Of a DNA stretch of 64,000 bases, positions 24,375-32,911 are shown one piece after another (the first letter of the stretch is position 1; each line of letters begins with the position of its first letter). The position numbers and the translations under genes are program-made. This DNA comes from Paludicola sp. MB14-C6. Lineage in GTDB: Bacteria > Bacillota > Clostridia > Oscillospirales > Ruminococcaceae. Below the pieces are notes generated by a model that did not search any database, was not told the DNA's origin, and saw only the letters and a list, made by a program, of their open reading frames with translations. The stretch covers positions 2,604,001 through 2,668,000 of the forward strand of contig NZ_CP133133.1 in NCBI RefSeq assembly GCF_030908625.1. The letters are read 5' to 3'.

Positions 24375-24695
24375 TTAGGATATTGACACACACGAATTCT
24401 TTTGCATATCTAACATATCACATCTTTCATCCTTGTAATTGATTATGAGGCACTTACTATCTTTCGACCAGGAATAATTACAACTCCCACCATCATTAAC
24501 ATAGCATTTCACATTATTACTTAGGTTTGTTATTGTTATAGTATCAGTATATTTATTATATGATGTTTTATATTTTCCATCGGGAGAAATTTTTATATTT
24601 GCAACAGAATAGTGAATTGCTATTATACACGCAATTGCTATCACAATTATACCTATAAAAAAGTAAAACGATTTTCTACAGTACATTTCTTTCAT
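24375..24695 (-). CDS. Small membrane-anchored protein of unknown function
   Basis: The 106-residue protein has an N-terminal hydrophobic helix (about residues 9-30, FYFFIGIIVIAIACIIAIHY). A short beta-rich extracytoplasmic domain (SPDGKYKTSYNKYTDTITI, SWSKDSKCLIINY) resembles a WD/TolB-like repeat pair. The ATG at 24695 has GGGGG 9 nt upstream. I do not recognise the family. It lies between the IS256 element and the DUF188 gene. Confidence 0.5.
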   Translation of the reverse strand: MKEMYCRKSFYFFIGIIVIAIACIIAIHYSVANIKISPDGKYKTSYNKYTDTITITNLSNNVKCYVNDGGSCNYSWSKDSKCLIINYKDERCDMLDMQKNSCVSIS

Positions 24696-24738
24696 AGAAA
24701 CATACCCCCATTTCAAATTCAATAAACCATCTATGACA

Positions 24739-25182
24739 TTATATATTTCTACTCGCTATTATCCCTCTCAACGCTTTCTCAAATGCTTCATTTTGATCTT
24801 CTGTTCGCTTTTTGTTTCCTTTTAATCTTCCACCGCTATTGCGGATTTTCTTTGCAGTATGGCGAGCCAAAAGCAAAGCATCAATATTATCGTTGGTGTA
24901 TTGCATACCGTTTTGATTTAAAACCAAAGCGTTTTTTGCAAGACACATTGCAGCAAGCCCGTAATCCTGAGTAACCACAATATCGCCTTTTTCAATCATG
25001 TTTGCCAGTTTAAAGTCAACACTGTCAGCGCCTTTTGATACGGTAATTGTAGTTGCACCATTTCGTTCAAAGAAGTGTGAAGTATCACAAAGTATCATTA
25101 CTTCTATGGAGAATTCTTTTGCAACTTTAATTGTAATATCAACGACAGGGCATCCATCTGCGTCTATGAGTATTCTTGACAT
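24739..25182 (-). CDS. YaiI/YqxD-family protein (DUF188), PIN-like
   Basis: The 147-residue protein has the conserved start RILIDADGCPVVD and the later motifs ADSVDFKLANMIEKGDIVVTQDYGLAAMCLAKNA and GGRLKGNKKRT (given in short blocks: GDIVVTQDYGLA and RLKGNKKR). DUF188 has a NYN/PIN-like nuclease fold, but the activity is unproven. It is the last gene of a four-gene string, 24 nt after the patatin gene. Confidence 0.85.
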   Translation of the reverse strand: MSRILIDADGCPVVDITIKVAKEFSIEVMILCDTSHFFERNGATTITVSKGADSVDFKLANMIEKGDIVVTQDYGLAAMCLAKNALVLNQNGMQYTNDNIDALLLARHTAKKIRNSGGRLKGNKKRTEDQNEAFEKALRGIIASRNI

Positions 25183-25206
25183 AATAACCTCAATTCATTT
25201 TATAAT

Positions 25207-26499
25207 CTAATCCATTAATGCAATGTAGTATGCTGCTAAAAATTCGTCTGTAACAAAAAATGCTAAAGCCAGCGCATCTAATTTTTTATGCTCATACATT
25301 GCTTTTTTCATCATAATTGCAAGATAAACAGTTCTCGCTTTTTTATCCAATAACGCCAATGCAGCGTTATATTTTCTTGGCTTTTTCATATCTTGCTCAT
25401 TATAGTAAGGAACTTCAACCTTGTTAATCATTTCATTAAGCTTTTGTTCGAATATATCAACCGAATATATTTTCAAGTAATCCAGCTCGAATAACTCTGC
25501 GGCTTCCTCCATACAAGCCCTAATAAATGTGGTGTGTCTTCCGTTCATTTCTTTTCCATATTTATTTGTTAAGTGAGTTTGTATTTTTAAATGAAACAAC
25601 TCTTCTTTACCGGTATGATTATTATTGGTAAAAGTAAGCTGTAGAATATCATTTAATTGATGAATAAGCTCTTTTCTTTTTTTAGTCATAGCAGGAATTT
25701 GATTTTTGATAAAAGTATAAGCTACACCGTCGAACACATGAAATGCCTTCATTGTGTCTAAATAGCCCAGACGAATGTTACGAACATTTGTCTTATTATC
25801 AAATACTAAAATAGGGCCAAGATTCCAATAACTCCGAATCATAGTTAAGTTTTCTGCTTTTGCAATTGCTTGTTTTCTTACCATTCCAATTGCTTCTAGG
25901 TCAACTGCGATTACATGTTCTGCTCCCTTATTTAACGCCAATTCAACCGGAAGATTATCATAATATCCACCATCTATATATTCAATTCCTTCTATATTAC
26001 AGCTTTTAATAGCGGGAAAAAGGGAAGAGCTAGCAAGTAAATAGTCAGCCATTTGCCCTTCTTTTATATCCTCTTTATAAAGCTGCTTTGGTTTTAATGA
26101 TTTTTTGTCAACCATAATAAAACCACATTCAATTGGGGAATTACGTATTATTTCTTCATTTACATATTGATTGAGTAGTTCCTTTAAAGGGTAAGCATCC
26201 GTTCCGCCTTGTTTTGCATAGTCAGAGATAAACTGGCGTATCATGGCTTTTGTTTGCTTTTGTGTGGATAACGATTCATCAATGTCAACAGCAAGTACCA
26301 TTGAGGTTTTAATTTGCTTCCATAAGTTGAATGCATTATCATAATCATTCATAGCAATGAGTGCAGCATTTAAAGCACCAACAGAAGTTCCAGTTACAAT
26401 ATCAATATTGATATCAAGCTCGTTTAGTGCTTGCCATACTCCTATTTGAAAAGAGCCACGAGAACCGCCTCCGCCTAAAACAAGTGCTGTTTTTGACAT
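25207..26499 (-). CDS. Patatin-like phospholipase with extended C-terminal domain
   Basis: The 430-residue protein has the oxyanion loop GGGGSRGSFQIGV near residue 8 and the nucleophile elbow GTSVG near residue 40. The DGG of the catalytic dyad follows (YIDGGYYDN, about residue 175). About 150 further residues beyond the patatin fold carry no motif I recognise. It should hydrolyse acyl chains of membrane phospholipids. It lies 45 nt downstream of an ANT(6)-like nucleotidyltransferase in the same orientation, so it may be co-transcribed with it. Confidence 0.85.
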   Translation of the reverse strand: MSKTALVLGGGGSRGSFQIGVWQALNELDINIDIVTGTSVGALNAALIAMNDYDNAFNLWKQIKTSMVLAVDIDESLSTQKQTKAMIRQFISDYAKQGGTDAYPLKELLNQYVNEEIIRNSPIECGFIMVDKKSLKPKQLYKEDIKEGQMADYLLASSSLFPAIKSCNIEGIEYIDGGYYDNLPVELALNKGAEHVIAVDLEAIGMVRKQAIAKAENLTMIRSYWNLGPILVFDNKTNVRNIRLGYLDTMKAFHVFDGVAYTFIKNQIPAMTKKRKELIHQLNDILQLTFTNNNHTGKEELFHLKIQTHLTNKYGKEMNGRHTTFIRACMEEAAELFELDYLKIYSVDIFEQKLNEMINKVEVPYYNEQDMKKPRKYNAALALLDKKARTVYLAIMMKKAMYEHKKLDALALAFFVTDEFLAAYYIALMD

Positions 26500-26544
26500 A
26501 ATATAATCACTATCCCTTCTAATGTAATATTGTAACTGTTAGGA

Positions 26545-27414
26545 TTAAAATGAAGTTGCGTCTTTTGGCAATGCCCTCAGTTGATTTAAATAAGTAATTA
26601 CTTTTTCTTCTTCTTTCACATCATAATTAAAATTAAAATGAAAAGCAATCATTCTTGCATTCTTACTAAAGAGGTTACAAACGGTAAAAAGAGCATCCCA
26701 TGTTTGCTCAACATCACCATTTCCAAAAGAATGAATGAAAGCATCCCATTCCTCTTTTTTAATATATTGTTCTAAATACTTACCGCATTTGCCAACACTT
26801 ACTTTGAAATTGGTTTTAAGACCAGCTTTCCAAGAGAGTATGTGTAATAGCATACTACGACAAATACCATTTAAATGTTCGGTCGCATATAAAATTTCAT
26901 TTCGCCATAATCCCTTGGCAACATAAGTAGAAACCCACCAGAATTCATTGCAGTATTCGGAAAACTCGTCTTGTGTTGGCGGCTTTATCCAATAGTCTTC
27001 ATCTGTGGATTTCGATAATTTACGTTGCGGCTCATCTTTATCTAATAGCAGTATTGTCATCTTGTCTTCACTAATATACTGTTCTTTTTGGGAAATCGGA
27101 ATTAAACATAAATCAATACGATTTCCATCCATAAGCTGTATTAAATAAGGAAATCTCCCTTTCATAGAAGGTGGAAATACGTTCATAGCTTCGGGAGTTT
27201 GCATAATTACTCGCTCTCCAAAAATATCAATCCATTTTGGATTTTTTAAAAAAGGTTCAAGGCCTGTTACAATATATACAATATCAAAATCTTGAAGGCA
27301 ATCTTTTTTAGCATTCGGATTTGCACGTGAGCCGTTTAAATATACTCCACGAATACGATCGTTTTCTCGGGCAACACTTAGTATCAAGTCATACATTTCT
27401 TGTTCTGTGCGCAT
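26545..27414 (-). CDS. Aminoglycoside 6-adenylyltransferase-like (ANT(6)/AadK family)
   Basis: The 289-residue protein has the nucleotidyltransferase signature GVYLNGSRANPN followed by QDFDIVYIV (G-S and D-x-D metal ligands). ANT(6) features follow: PPSMKGRFPYLIQLMDGNRIDL, EFWWVSTYVAKGLWR, and YLEQYI with C-terminal helices. Chromosomal members modify streptomycin at O-6. Its role here is unproven. Its start codon directly follows the stop of the ParB-like gene (TAAATG), indicating coupled translation. Confidence 0.82.
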   Translation of the reverse strand: MRTEQEMYDLILSVARENDRIRGVYLNGSRANPNAKKDCLQDFDIVYIVTGLEPFLKNPKWIDIFGERVIMQTPEAMNVFPPSMKGRFPYLIQLMDGNRIDLCLIPISQKEQYISEDKMTILLLDKDEPQRKLSKSTDEDYWIKPPTQDEFSEYCNEFWWVSTYVAKGLWRNEILYATEHLNGICRSMLLHILSWKAGLKTNFKVSVGKCGKYLEQYIKKEEWDAFIHSFGNGDVEQTWDALFTVCNLFSKNARMIAFHFNFNYDVKEEEKVITYLNQLRALPKDATSF

Positions 27415-27822
27415 TTAGTCTTCCTCCATTGCTAAGTGTTCGCAAAAGTCGAGCCATTGCGTTTGATACTCTTCGTCATTTAAAATGCGGTTTTTCAAAG
27501 TAGATATATCATGCAGTTTGTTTTGTTTACATATCTTTATACATTTAGTATATAGTTTATGCGCGGTAACAGTGGCAATAAGCTCATCATTATCAATATA
27601 GACAGGAACTTGTGAAAGCTTGTTTTTCCAAGCAATAAATAATCGAGAATGACCGTCTGTTAAGGTTAGCGTTCCATCCCCTTCAAAGTCATGCACAGGA
27701 AGTGGGTCAAAGTTTGATAAATCCGTCTTGAACCATTTCTCAATCGCATCAAGTTTAGATTGGGATAAGAATAACTGACTTAACCCAATATCGGGTATGT
27801 TCATTGAAAAAATTTTTTTCAT
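27415..27822 (-). CDS. ParB/sulfiredoxin-fold-like protein of unknown function
   Basis: The 135-residue protein contains PLPVHDFEGDGTLTLTDGHSRLFIAW then VPVYIDND, given here in blocks: PLPVHDFEGDG, LTLTDGHSRLFIAW. The D-G-H-x-R segment resembles the nucleotide-binding motif of ParB/Srx-like domains (usually G-x-x-R after a short strand). The rest is helical. The gene starts with ATG after GAGGTAG and ends exactly at the aadK-like start. I do not know a function. Confidence 0.5.
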   Translation of the reverse strand: MKKIFSMNIPDIGLSQLFLSQSKLDAIEKWFKTDLSNFDPLPVHDFEGDGTLTLTDGHSRLFIAWKNKLSQVPVYIDNDELIATVTAHKLYTKCIKICKQNKLHDISTLKNRILNDEEYQTQWLDFCEHLAMEED

Positions 27823-27942
27823 TGCTACTACCTCGCTTACTGTATTGAGATTTATCTTACTAGTGTATATTCAAGTATTGTGTTTACTTATTCATATTAC
27901 CACATATAGATTATACGAACAATCTATAAATTGTAAATTCGT

Positions 27943-27971
27943 TTGACATTGATTTTCAGATTGGTTACAAT
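27943..27971 (+). promoter_or_regulatory. Sigma-A-type promoter for the TauE/SafE gene
   Basis: TTGACA (27943-27948), a 17-bp spacer and TACAAT (27966-27971) lie about 34 nt upstream of the start. Confidence 0.8.
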
Positions 27972-28004
27972 AAAACCATAAATAAGTTTAATGAGGGTAT
28001 TGTT

Positions 28005-28802
28005 TTGAGTATTTTGTATTTTTTTATTAGTTTTTTAGCTTCTACAATAGGAGCAATCAGTGGTATAGGCGGCGGCGTCATTATTAAACCCGTGCTAGAT
28101 GCAACCGGAACACTATCCGTTTCCACAATCAGCTTTTTATCGGGATGTACGGTATTATCCATGGCAATTGTTTCGCTGTTTCGTAATCGCAAATCGGGCG
28201 CAACGCTTGATTTGAAACGAACCACCTTTTTAGGCATAGGAGCTGCCGGAGGAGGCTTGCTTGGAAAATATTTATTTGATTTTATAAAGACAGCAGTAGG
28301 GAACGAAAACATTGTTGGTTTGATACAAGCTATTGTGTTGATTATTATGACAATCGGTGTTTTTTTCTATGTTACTTTTAAAGATAAGATAAAAGCATAT
28401 GATATTTATAATAAATTATTTTGCTTGATTTCAGGTTTGGCTTTGGGCTTAATTTCATCATTCTTGGGAATTGGCGGAGGACCAATTAATATTGCTATTT
28501 TATATTTCTTTTTCTCTATGGCTCCAAAAACTGCAGCATTGAACTCAATTTATATTATACTATTATCGCAAATTACAAGCTTGGTATTTACATTGGGAAC
28601 CAATAATGTACCAACCTTTCGTACTTTTGTACTAATTACTATGATTATCGGTGGTATTTCAGGAGCTTTAGTCGGAAGTAAGATTGTAAAAAAGTTAACG
28701 CAAAAGCAAGTAGATTTCTTTTTTCGAATCTTAATGCTAGTTATCATTGCTATCAATATTTATAATATTGTGAAATTTTGGATAGCAATAGAAGTGATGT
28801 GA
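28005..28802 (+). CDS. TauE/SafE-family transporter (sulfite/anion exporter family)
   Basis: The 265-residue protein has about eight hydrophobic segments arranged as two repeats, each with a Gly-rich block (GAISGIGGGVIIKPVLD near the N-terminus; SSFLGIGGGPINIAILY in the middle). These are typical of TauE/SafE. A TTG start at 28005 with GAGGG at 9 nt is used. Family members export sulfite, sulfoacetate or other organic anions; the substrate here is unknown. Confidence 0.85.
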   Translation: MSILYFFISFLASTIGAISGIGGGVIIKPVLDATGTLSVSTISFLSGCTVLSMAIVSLFRNRKSGATLDLKRTTFLGIGAAGGGLLGKYLFDFIKTAVGNENIVGLIQAIVLIIMTIGVFFYVTFKDKIKAYDIYNKLFCLISGLALGLISSFLGIGGGPINIAILYFFFSMAPKTAALNSIYIILLSQITSLVFTLGTNNVPTFRTFVLITMIIGGISGALVGSKIVKKLTQKQVDFFFRILMLVIIAINIYNIVKFWIAIEVM

Positions 28803-28877
28803 TTTTGCAAGAAAAAATATTGTGTGAACCATTTATGCTTTAAAATTGATGTAAAACATGCGTTTTTAGAAAATTTT

Positions 28878-28904
28878 TTGCAAGATTAGAAAAATCTCTT
28901 GCAA
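28878..28904. promoter_or_regulatory. Inverted repeat overlapping the ddh -35 element (possible operator)
   Basis: TTGCAAGA (28878-28885) and its complement TCTTGCAA (28897-28904) are centred 19 nt apart, and the second arm contains the -35 hexamer. This fits a repressor site but could also be an RNA-independent coincidence in AT-rich DNA. Confidence 0.4.
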
Positions 28905-28927
28905 AACTAACGTTGCTATGTTATACT
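28899..28927 (+). promoter_or_regulatory. Sigma-A-type promoter for ddh
   Basis: TTGCAA (28899-28904), a 17-bp spacer and TATACT (28922-28927) lie about 38 nt upstream of the ddh start. Confidence 0.75.
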
Positions 28928-28965
28928 ATTTCTATTGAAAAAGAAATGAATGGAGTTGTTTTTTT

Positions 28966-29862
28966 ATGATAAAAGCTTGTATTGTTGGCTATGGTAATAT
29001 CGGAAAATCCGTATTTGAAGCAATTTCTGCTTCTGAAGACGTTGAGCTTGTAGGAATTGTAAGAAGAAGTGTAAGCGGCGAATGCCCAAAAGAGCTTGTT
29101 GGGGTTGAAATCGTTGATGATGTAAAAAATTTAAGCGTAAAACCTGATGTAGCAATTCTTTGTACACCAACCAGAACAGTGCCTAAAGTTGCAGCAAAAT
29201 ACTTATCCCAAGGAATTAATACTGTAGATAGTTATGATATTCATCAAACAATCTATGACTTAAAAGTTGATCTTGATAAAGTTGCAAAAGCAAATAATAC
29301 GGTAGCAGTTATTGCTGCTGGTTGGGATCCTGGTTCTGACTCTGTTGTTCGTACATTAATGGAAAGCTGTGCACCAAAGGGCATTTCTTATACTAACTTC
29401 GGACCTGGTATGAGTATGGGCCACACAGTAGCGGTAAAAGCTGTTGAAGGTGTAAAAGCGGCACTATCAATGACAATTCCTCTTGGTACTGGAATTCATC
29501 GTAGAATGGTATATATCGAATTGCAAGATGGTTATACAGAAGAAGATGTAAGTGCAAGAATTAAAGCGGATGCTTACTTTGTAAACGATGAAACTCATGT
29601 AACAGTTGTAGACGATGTTTCTCAATTACTAGATATGGGACATGGCGTTACAATGACACGCAAAGGTGTTTCCGGAACAACACAAAATCAATTATTCGAG
29701 TTTAATATGAAAATCAATAACCCTGCACTAACAGCACAAAATTTAGTAAACTGTGCGAGAGCTACTTTTAAACAACAAAGTGGGGCATACACTATGATTG
29801 AAATCCCAGTAATTGATTTACTAGCTGGTGACAAAGAAACTTTAATTAGACATTTAGTATAA
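28966..29862 (+). CDS. ddh: meso-Diaminopimelate D-dehydrogenase
   Basis: The 298-residue protein has the N-terminal NADPH-binding motif (ACIVGYGNIGKSVFEAI). The Ddh substrate-domain motifs are AGWDPGSDSVVRTLME and FGPGMSMGHTVAVKAVEGVKAA. It is slightly shorter than the better-known enzymes (about 320). It converts tetrahydrodipicolinate directly to meso-diaminopimelate, using NADPH and ammonia, for lysine and peptidoglycan synthesis. It is monocistronic with its own promoter and terminator. Confidence 0.9.
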   Translation: MIKACIVGYGNIGKSVFEAISASEDVELVGIVRRSVSGECPKELVGVEIVDDVKNLSVKPDVAILCTPTRTVPKVAAKYLSQGINTVDSYDIHQTIYDLKVDLDKVAKANNTVAVIAAGWDPGSDSVVRTLMESCAPKGISYTNFGPGMSMGHTVAVKAVEGVKAALSMTIPLGTGIHRRMVYIELQDGYTEEDVSARIKADAYFVNDETHVTVVDDVSQLLDMGHGVTMTRKGVSGTTQNQLFEFNMKINNPALTAQNLVNCARATFKQQSGAYTMIEIPVIDLLAGDKETLIRHLV

Positions 29863-29868
29863 TTTTTT

Positions 29869-29900
29869 AAACCTCATTCCGATAAGGAATGAGGTTTTTT
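29869..29900 (+). terminator. Terminator of ddh
   Basis: A 12-bp perfect stem AAACCTCATTCC (29869-29880) with 29886-29897 is followed by T. A 5'-truncated copy of the dispersed element starts about 10 nt later. Confidence 0.88.
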
Positions 29901-29910
29901 GTATACCAAA

Positions 29911-30160
29911 ATCTCCCAATTGTTTTTTATATGACATCGCGCATTAGTTTGCTCGAAATTGATAAAGGTAAAGCTTGTGCTATATTATTCTTTATTTGCT
30001 GCCCTAGATCATTTATTGTAAAATCGTTATGCGACCAGCAATTAACATTTGCTAAAAACTCATATATTGTTATATGTCATTTTTTTTTAAACAATTTTCG
30101 CAAGTGAAATTCTTCTAATATTCATTATTTTCTTGCACTTTCAGTTTTTCTATAAATTAC
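29911..30160 (+). repeat. Dispersed structured element, 5'-truncated copy 2
   Basis: From about 29911 to 30160 the sequence aligns with the 3' two thirds of the elements at 12.1 and 41.9 kb. Shared landmarks are GACATCGCG, AAGCTTGTGCTATATTATT, GTTATGCGACCAGCAATT, ACAATTTTCGCAAGTGAA and CTTGCACTTT. The first two hairpins and a second terminator copy are absent. No gene is present between ddh and 30231. Confidence 0.72.
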
Positions 30161-30230
30161 AAATTAACCATATACATTGTAAGAATTTTATAGTATAATA
30201 TTGGTAAAATATATTGAAAAAGGTGACGAT

Positions 30231-31553
30231 ATGACAACTGAGTTGAAAAATGAAGCAAAGCAATGTTATAAGCAGAATACAAAAAAATTACTCACTATTA
30301 CAGCTATCTATGTTGCTATAAACTGGGCACTAGACTTTGCAGCAATGTTAATTTCCGATCCAACAAGAACGATAATTCAGCTGTGTATTCCTATTATAAC
30401 CTCAATCTTTGATTTGGGCTATTTTTATATCTTGTTTCAAATTAAAAGGGGAGAGCCATTTCGTTATTGGAATATTGTTTTATTCTTTTCAAATCTAAAA
30501 TATTTAAGAAAAGCGTTTTGTATTTCTTTATTGATAAACCTACTCATTTTATTTCCTGCGTGTAATCGAATGTTGTTTGAGCTTATAAAGCATAGTCGAC
30601 TGGTTTATGGTTTTTCGTTTGTCAGCTTAGTAATTTTAATTGGGTTAATCTATTTGTTCTTTCATTTGTTCCTTAGTGAATACATATTGGTAAATGAGCC
30701 TACAATGCCACTTATGCATATATTGAAATATTCGTTTATCTATATGAAAGGGAACATTTTTAAGCTAATTACATTAAATTTATCCTTTATTCTATTAGGT
30801 ATTGCCTTTTTCATTCCATATTGCATCCAATATTATGCCGATAATACAATATTGATTTATTCAATGAATATAATATTAATGATAATGGAAGTGCTTTTCT
30901 TTCCTTATTATTATTTAACTCTTATTTCCTTTGTCGAATCAATTTGTCCAATGCTGAAAGGTAATACGAATCCAGTTAATCAGAGTATTGTATCAGAATA
31001 TATGACATACGAGAACGACGATCATTTAACCAAAATGTATGATAAAGCATTGCATGTAGCAAATCCTCAAACGATTGAAATAGATGAAACGCTAGAAGAA
31101 AATAAAGAATATGAAGAAGATATTTATGATGAGCTTTATGAAGAATATGGTGAAGAATTTTTTGAAGACGATTATTTACAATATAAAGCTGAAATTCAAG
31201 AATCTGAAGCAGAGCGAAGTGAACGAGAAAAGTTTGAAGCAAATGAACCACTCAGCAAAAATGAGTTTACTTATCAATTTTCAACAAAATCAATTGATGA
31301 TTTGCCAATTTGCAAGGCGCTATATAAAACAGAGCTTTATCATTTCCTAATTCTGAATGAACGAATACAAGCTATCATTAAAAACGCATATGCAAGGAGC
31401 GTAAAAGATTATCAGTCTTATGAAAATGATCAAGAAACAGGTTCAGCGGCTGACGACGATACAATCAATAATACTTATTTCAGAGTCGTATCGACTGTAA
31501 CAAAGCCAAGTAATTCTTATCAAATTCAACTAATCTTTTATATTAGTGAATAA
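30231..31553 (+). CDS. DUF975-like integral membrane protein with acidic C-terminal tail
   Basis: The 440-residue protein has an N-terminal TTELKNEAKQCYKQNTKKLL and about six membrane segments up to residue 250. ILKYSFIYMKGNIFKLITLNLSFI (here ILKYSFIYMKGN, FKLITLNLSFI) resembles the S-x-x-LMKGNK-x-x-LF-x-L-x-LSFI block of DUF975. A long cytoplasmic tail (about residues 260-440) is highly acidic (EENKEYEEDIYDELYEEYGEE region). The start at 30231 has AAAAAGGTGAC upstream. The function is unknown. It sits 15 nt ahead of a second membrane protein. Confidence 0.6.
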   Translation: MTTELKNEAKQCYKQNTKKLLTITAIYVAINWALDFAAMLISDPTRTIIQLCIPIITSIFDLGYFYILFQIKRGEPFRYWNIVLFFSNLKYLRKAFCISLLINLLILFPACNRMLFELIKHSRLVYGFSFVSLVILIGLIYLFFHLFLSEYILVNEPTMPLMHILKYSFIYMKGNIFKLITLNLSFILLGIAFFIPYCIQYYADNTILIYSMNIILMIMEVLFFPYYYLTLISFVESICPMLKGNTNPVNQSIVSEYMTYENDDHLTKMYDKALHVANPQTIEIDETLEENKEYEEDIYDELYEEYGEEFFEDDYLQYKAEIQESEAERSEREKFEANEPLSKNEFTYQFSTKSIDDLPICKALYKTELYHFLILNERIQAIIKNAYARSVKDYQSYENDQETGSAADDDTINNTYFRVVSTVTKPSNSYQIQLIFYISE

Positions 31554-31568
31554 GGAGTAGTTTCTATC

Positions 31569-31922
31569 ATGGGCATCTTGGGTTTTTTATTATATTTCTT
31601 TTTTACTGCTATTTGGATCATTGTCATTATAAAAATGGTATGGAAACGCTATGGTAAATCAAAATATGCATATGCAACAGTAGTTAGTAAAAGCGACGAT
31701 ACTTTTCAAGAATACTCTATTATAAAGGGCTATGCAATTGAGAAAACAAAATATATCGTAACCTTTGAAATGCAGCATAAAACGGTAAAACTTTTTGTAA
31801 CTGAAGGCTTTTACAATTCTATTCGTGTAAACGATAGCGGCAAGTTGGAATATAAGGGAAGCTATTTAATTAACTTTCAAAAAACAATTGGAATCGAAAA
31901 CGATAGTGATGTTTATGCATAA
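31569..31922 (+). CDS. DUF2500-like membrane-anchored protein
   Basis: The 117-residue protein has one N-terminal membrane helix (about residues 4-24) and a short beta domain with YIVTFEMQHKTVKLFVTEGFYNSI and GKLEYKGSYLINFQ. This pattern resembles DUF2500 proteins. It follows the DUF975-like gene by 15 nt, so both are probably one transcript. Its 3' end overlaps the convergent AraC gene by 10 nt. Confidence 0.55.
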   Translation: MGILGFLLYFFFTAIWIIVIIKMVWKRYGKSKYAYATVVSKSDDTFQEYSIIKGYAIEKTKYIVTFEMQHKTVKLFVTEGFYNSIRVNDSGKLEYKGSYLINFQKTIGIENDSDVYA

Positions 31923-32758
31923 TGTGACCATGTCCTAATAAATTCTCTTGGCGAAACTCCAACGTATTTTTTGAATTGCTTGCTAAATGCATATTCATCA
32001 AAATAGCCTAAATCAATTGCCACTTGCTTTACACAACGATGTTGCAACAACATTGTTTTACTTTGGTTAATTCTTTGGTTGATTCGATAATCTGAAATGG
32101 AGCAGCCCATTTTCTGCTTAAATTGTTTGCGAATAGATTCATAGGATAGATTATTATCTTGAAAAACGGTTGGTAAATTTGCTCCAATCTTCAAATTTTG
32201 TTGAATGAGTTGACATATATAATCCAAATTAGAATCATCATTAACGGTATTGGCTAACTGGTTGATATATAATAGCAGTCTTTGAAACTCAATCATTAAA
32301 TCGCCAATTTGATTCTCTTTTGTATTATCAACACGATCCATGAATTGCAACAAATACTGAAAAATCGTAATATCCTCACCAATGAAAAAAACAGGCTCTT
32401 TAGTGATTAGCTTATATTCACTTAAGAGCTTGAATACTTTTGCATCAATGCAAAAGTAAAACTCCAACCAATTTCCGTCATCTTTAACGTATGTGTGATG
32501 AATTTGGTGTGGCATACGTTGCACGATACAGCCTGGGTAAAGTTTTATACGCTCATTTGTAACGGCATCGACATATTCTCCTGTACCGTCAATAATATAT
32601 AGCGCACCATAGTAATCAAAATCAACGTTTTCTTGAATACAAAAATCTCCTGTTTTATGTAGCAATCCGCAAGAAACCAAATTGTTTTTATCGGCTTTTG
32701 TGCCTACAATACATTTACTTACCCCGAAGTTTTGATAATACTTTTTATCTACTTTCAT
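31913..32758 (-). CDS. AraC-family regulator divergent from a URO-D methyltransferase gene
   Basis: A product of about 281 residues has an N-terminal cupin-like sensor (about residues 20-110, DYYGALYIIDGTGEY, GCIVQRMPHQIHHTY). The C-terminal two-helix-turn-helix AraC domain follows (SYESIRKQFKQKMGCSISDYR, VKQVAIDLGYFDEYAFSKQFKKYVGVSPREF). The start is uncertain between ATGs at 32764 and 32758. It is divergent from the URO-D gene at 32912 with a 150-nt shared regulatory region, so it probably activates that gene in response to a small ligand. Confidence 0.85.
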   Translation of the reverse strand: MKVDKKYYQNFGVSKCIVGTKADKNNLVSCGLLHKTGDFCIQENVDFDYYGALYIIDGTGEYVDAVTNERIKLYPGCIVQRMPHQIHHTYVKDDGNWLEFYFCIDAKVFKLLSEYKLITKEPVFFIGEDITIFQYLLQFMDRVDNTKENQIGDLMIEFQRLLLYINQLANTVNDDSNLDYICQLIQQNLKIGANLPTVFQDNNLSYESIRKQFKQKMGCSISDYRINQRINQSKTMLLQHRCVKQVAIDLGYFDEYAFSKQFKKYVGVSPREFIRTWSHYA

Positions 32759-32911
32759 TTGCATTATACCTTTCAAAATCGTCCCAAATAATACATGATA
32801 TTATTGTGAAATTACATTTTAATAGTGCTTGGCTTATGATATGATTATACCAAAATAAATGTATTTGTACTACTGATGTATTCAAAATAATATCAAAAAA
32901 GGGGAATAGCA

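Noticed and set aside
25207..27414. CBASS defence system (nucleotidyltransferase plus patatin effector)
   Set aside because: The nucleotidyltransferase sequence follows the aminoglycoside 6-adenylyltransferase pattern, and no CD-NTase regulatory genes (Cap2, Cap3, HORMA) are present; kept only as a speculative note.
29889..30107. A 72-codon frame inside the truncated structured element
   Set aside because: The corresponding frame is interrupted in the copies at 12.1 and 41.9 kb, and base changes keep stems rather than codons.
32777..32911. Riboswitch in the AraC/URO-D divergent region
   Set aside because: The space is only about 150 nt and shows no conserved aptamer motif; AraC control explains regulation better.
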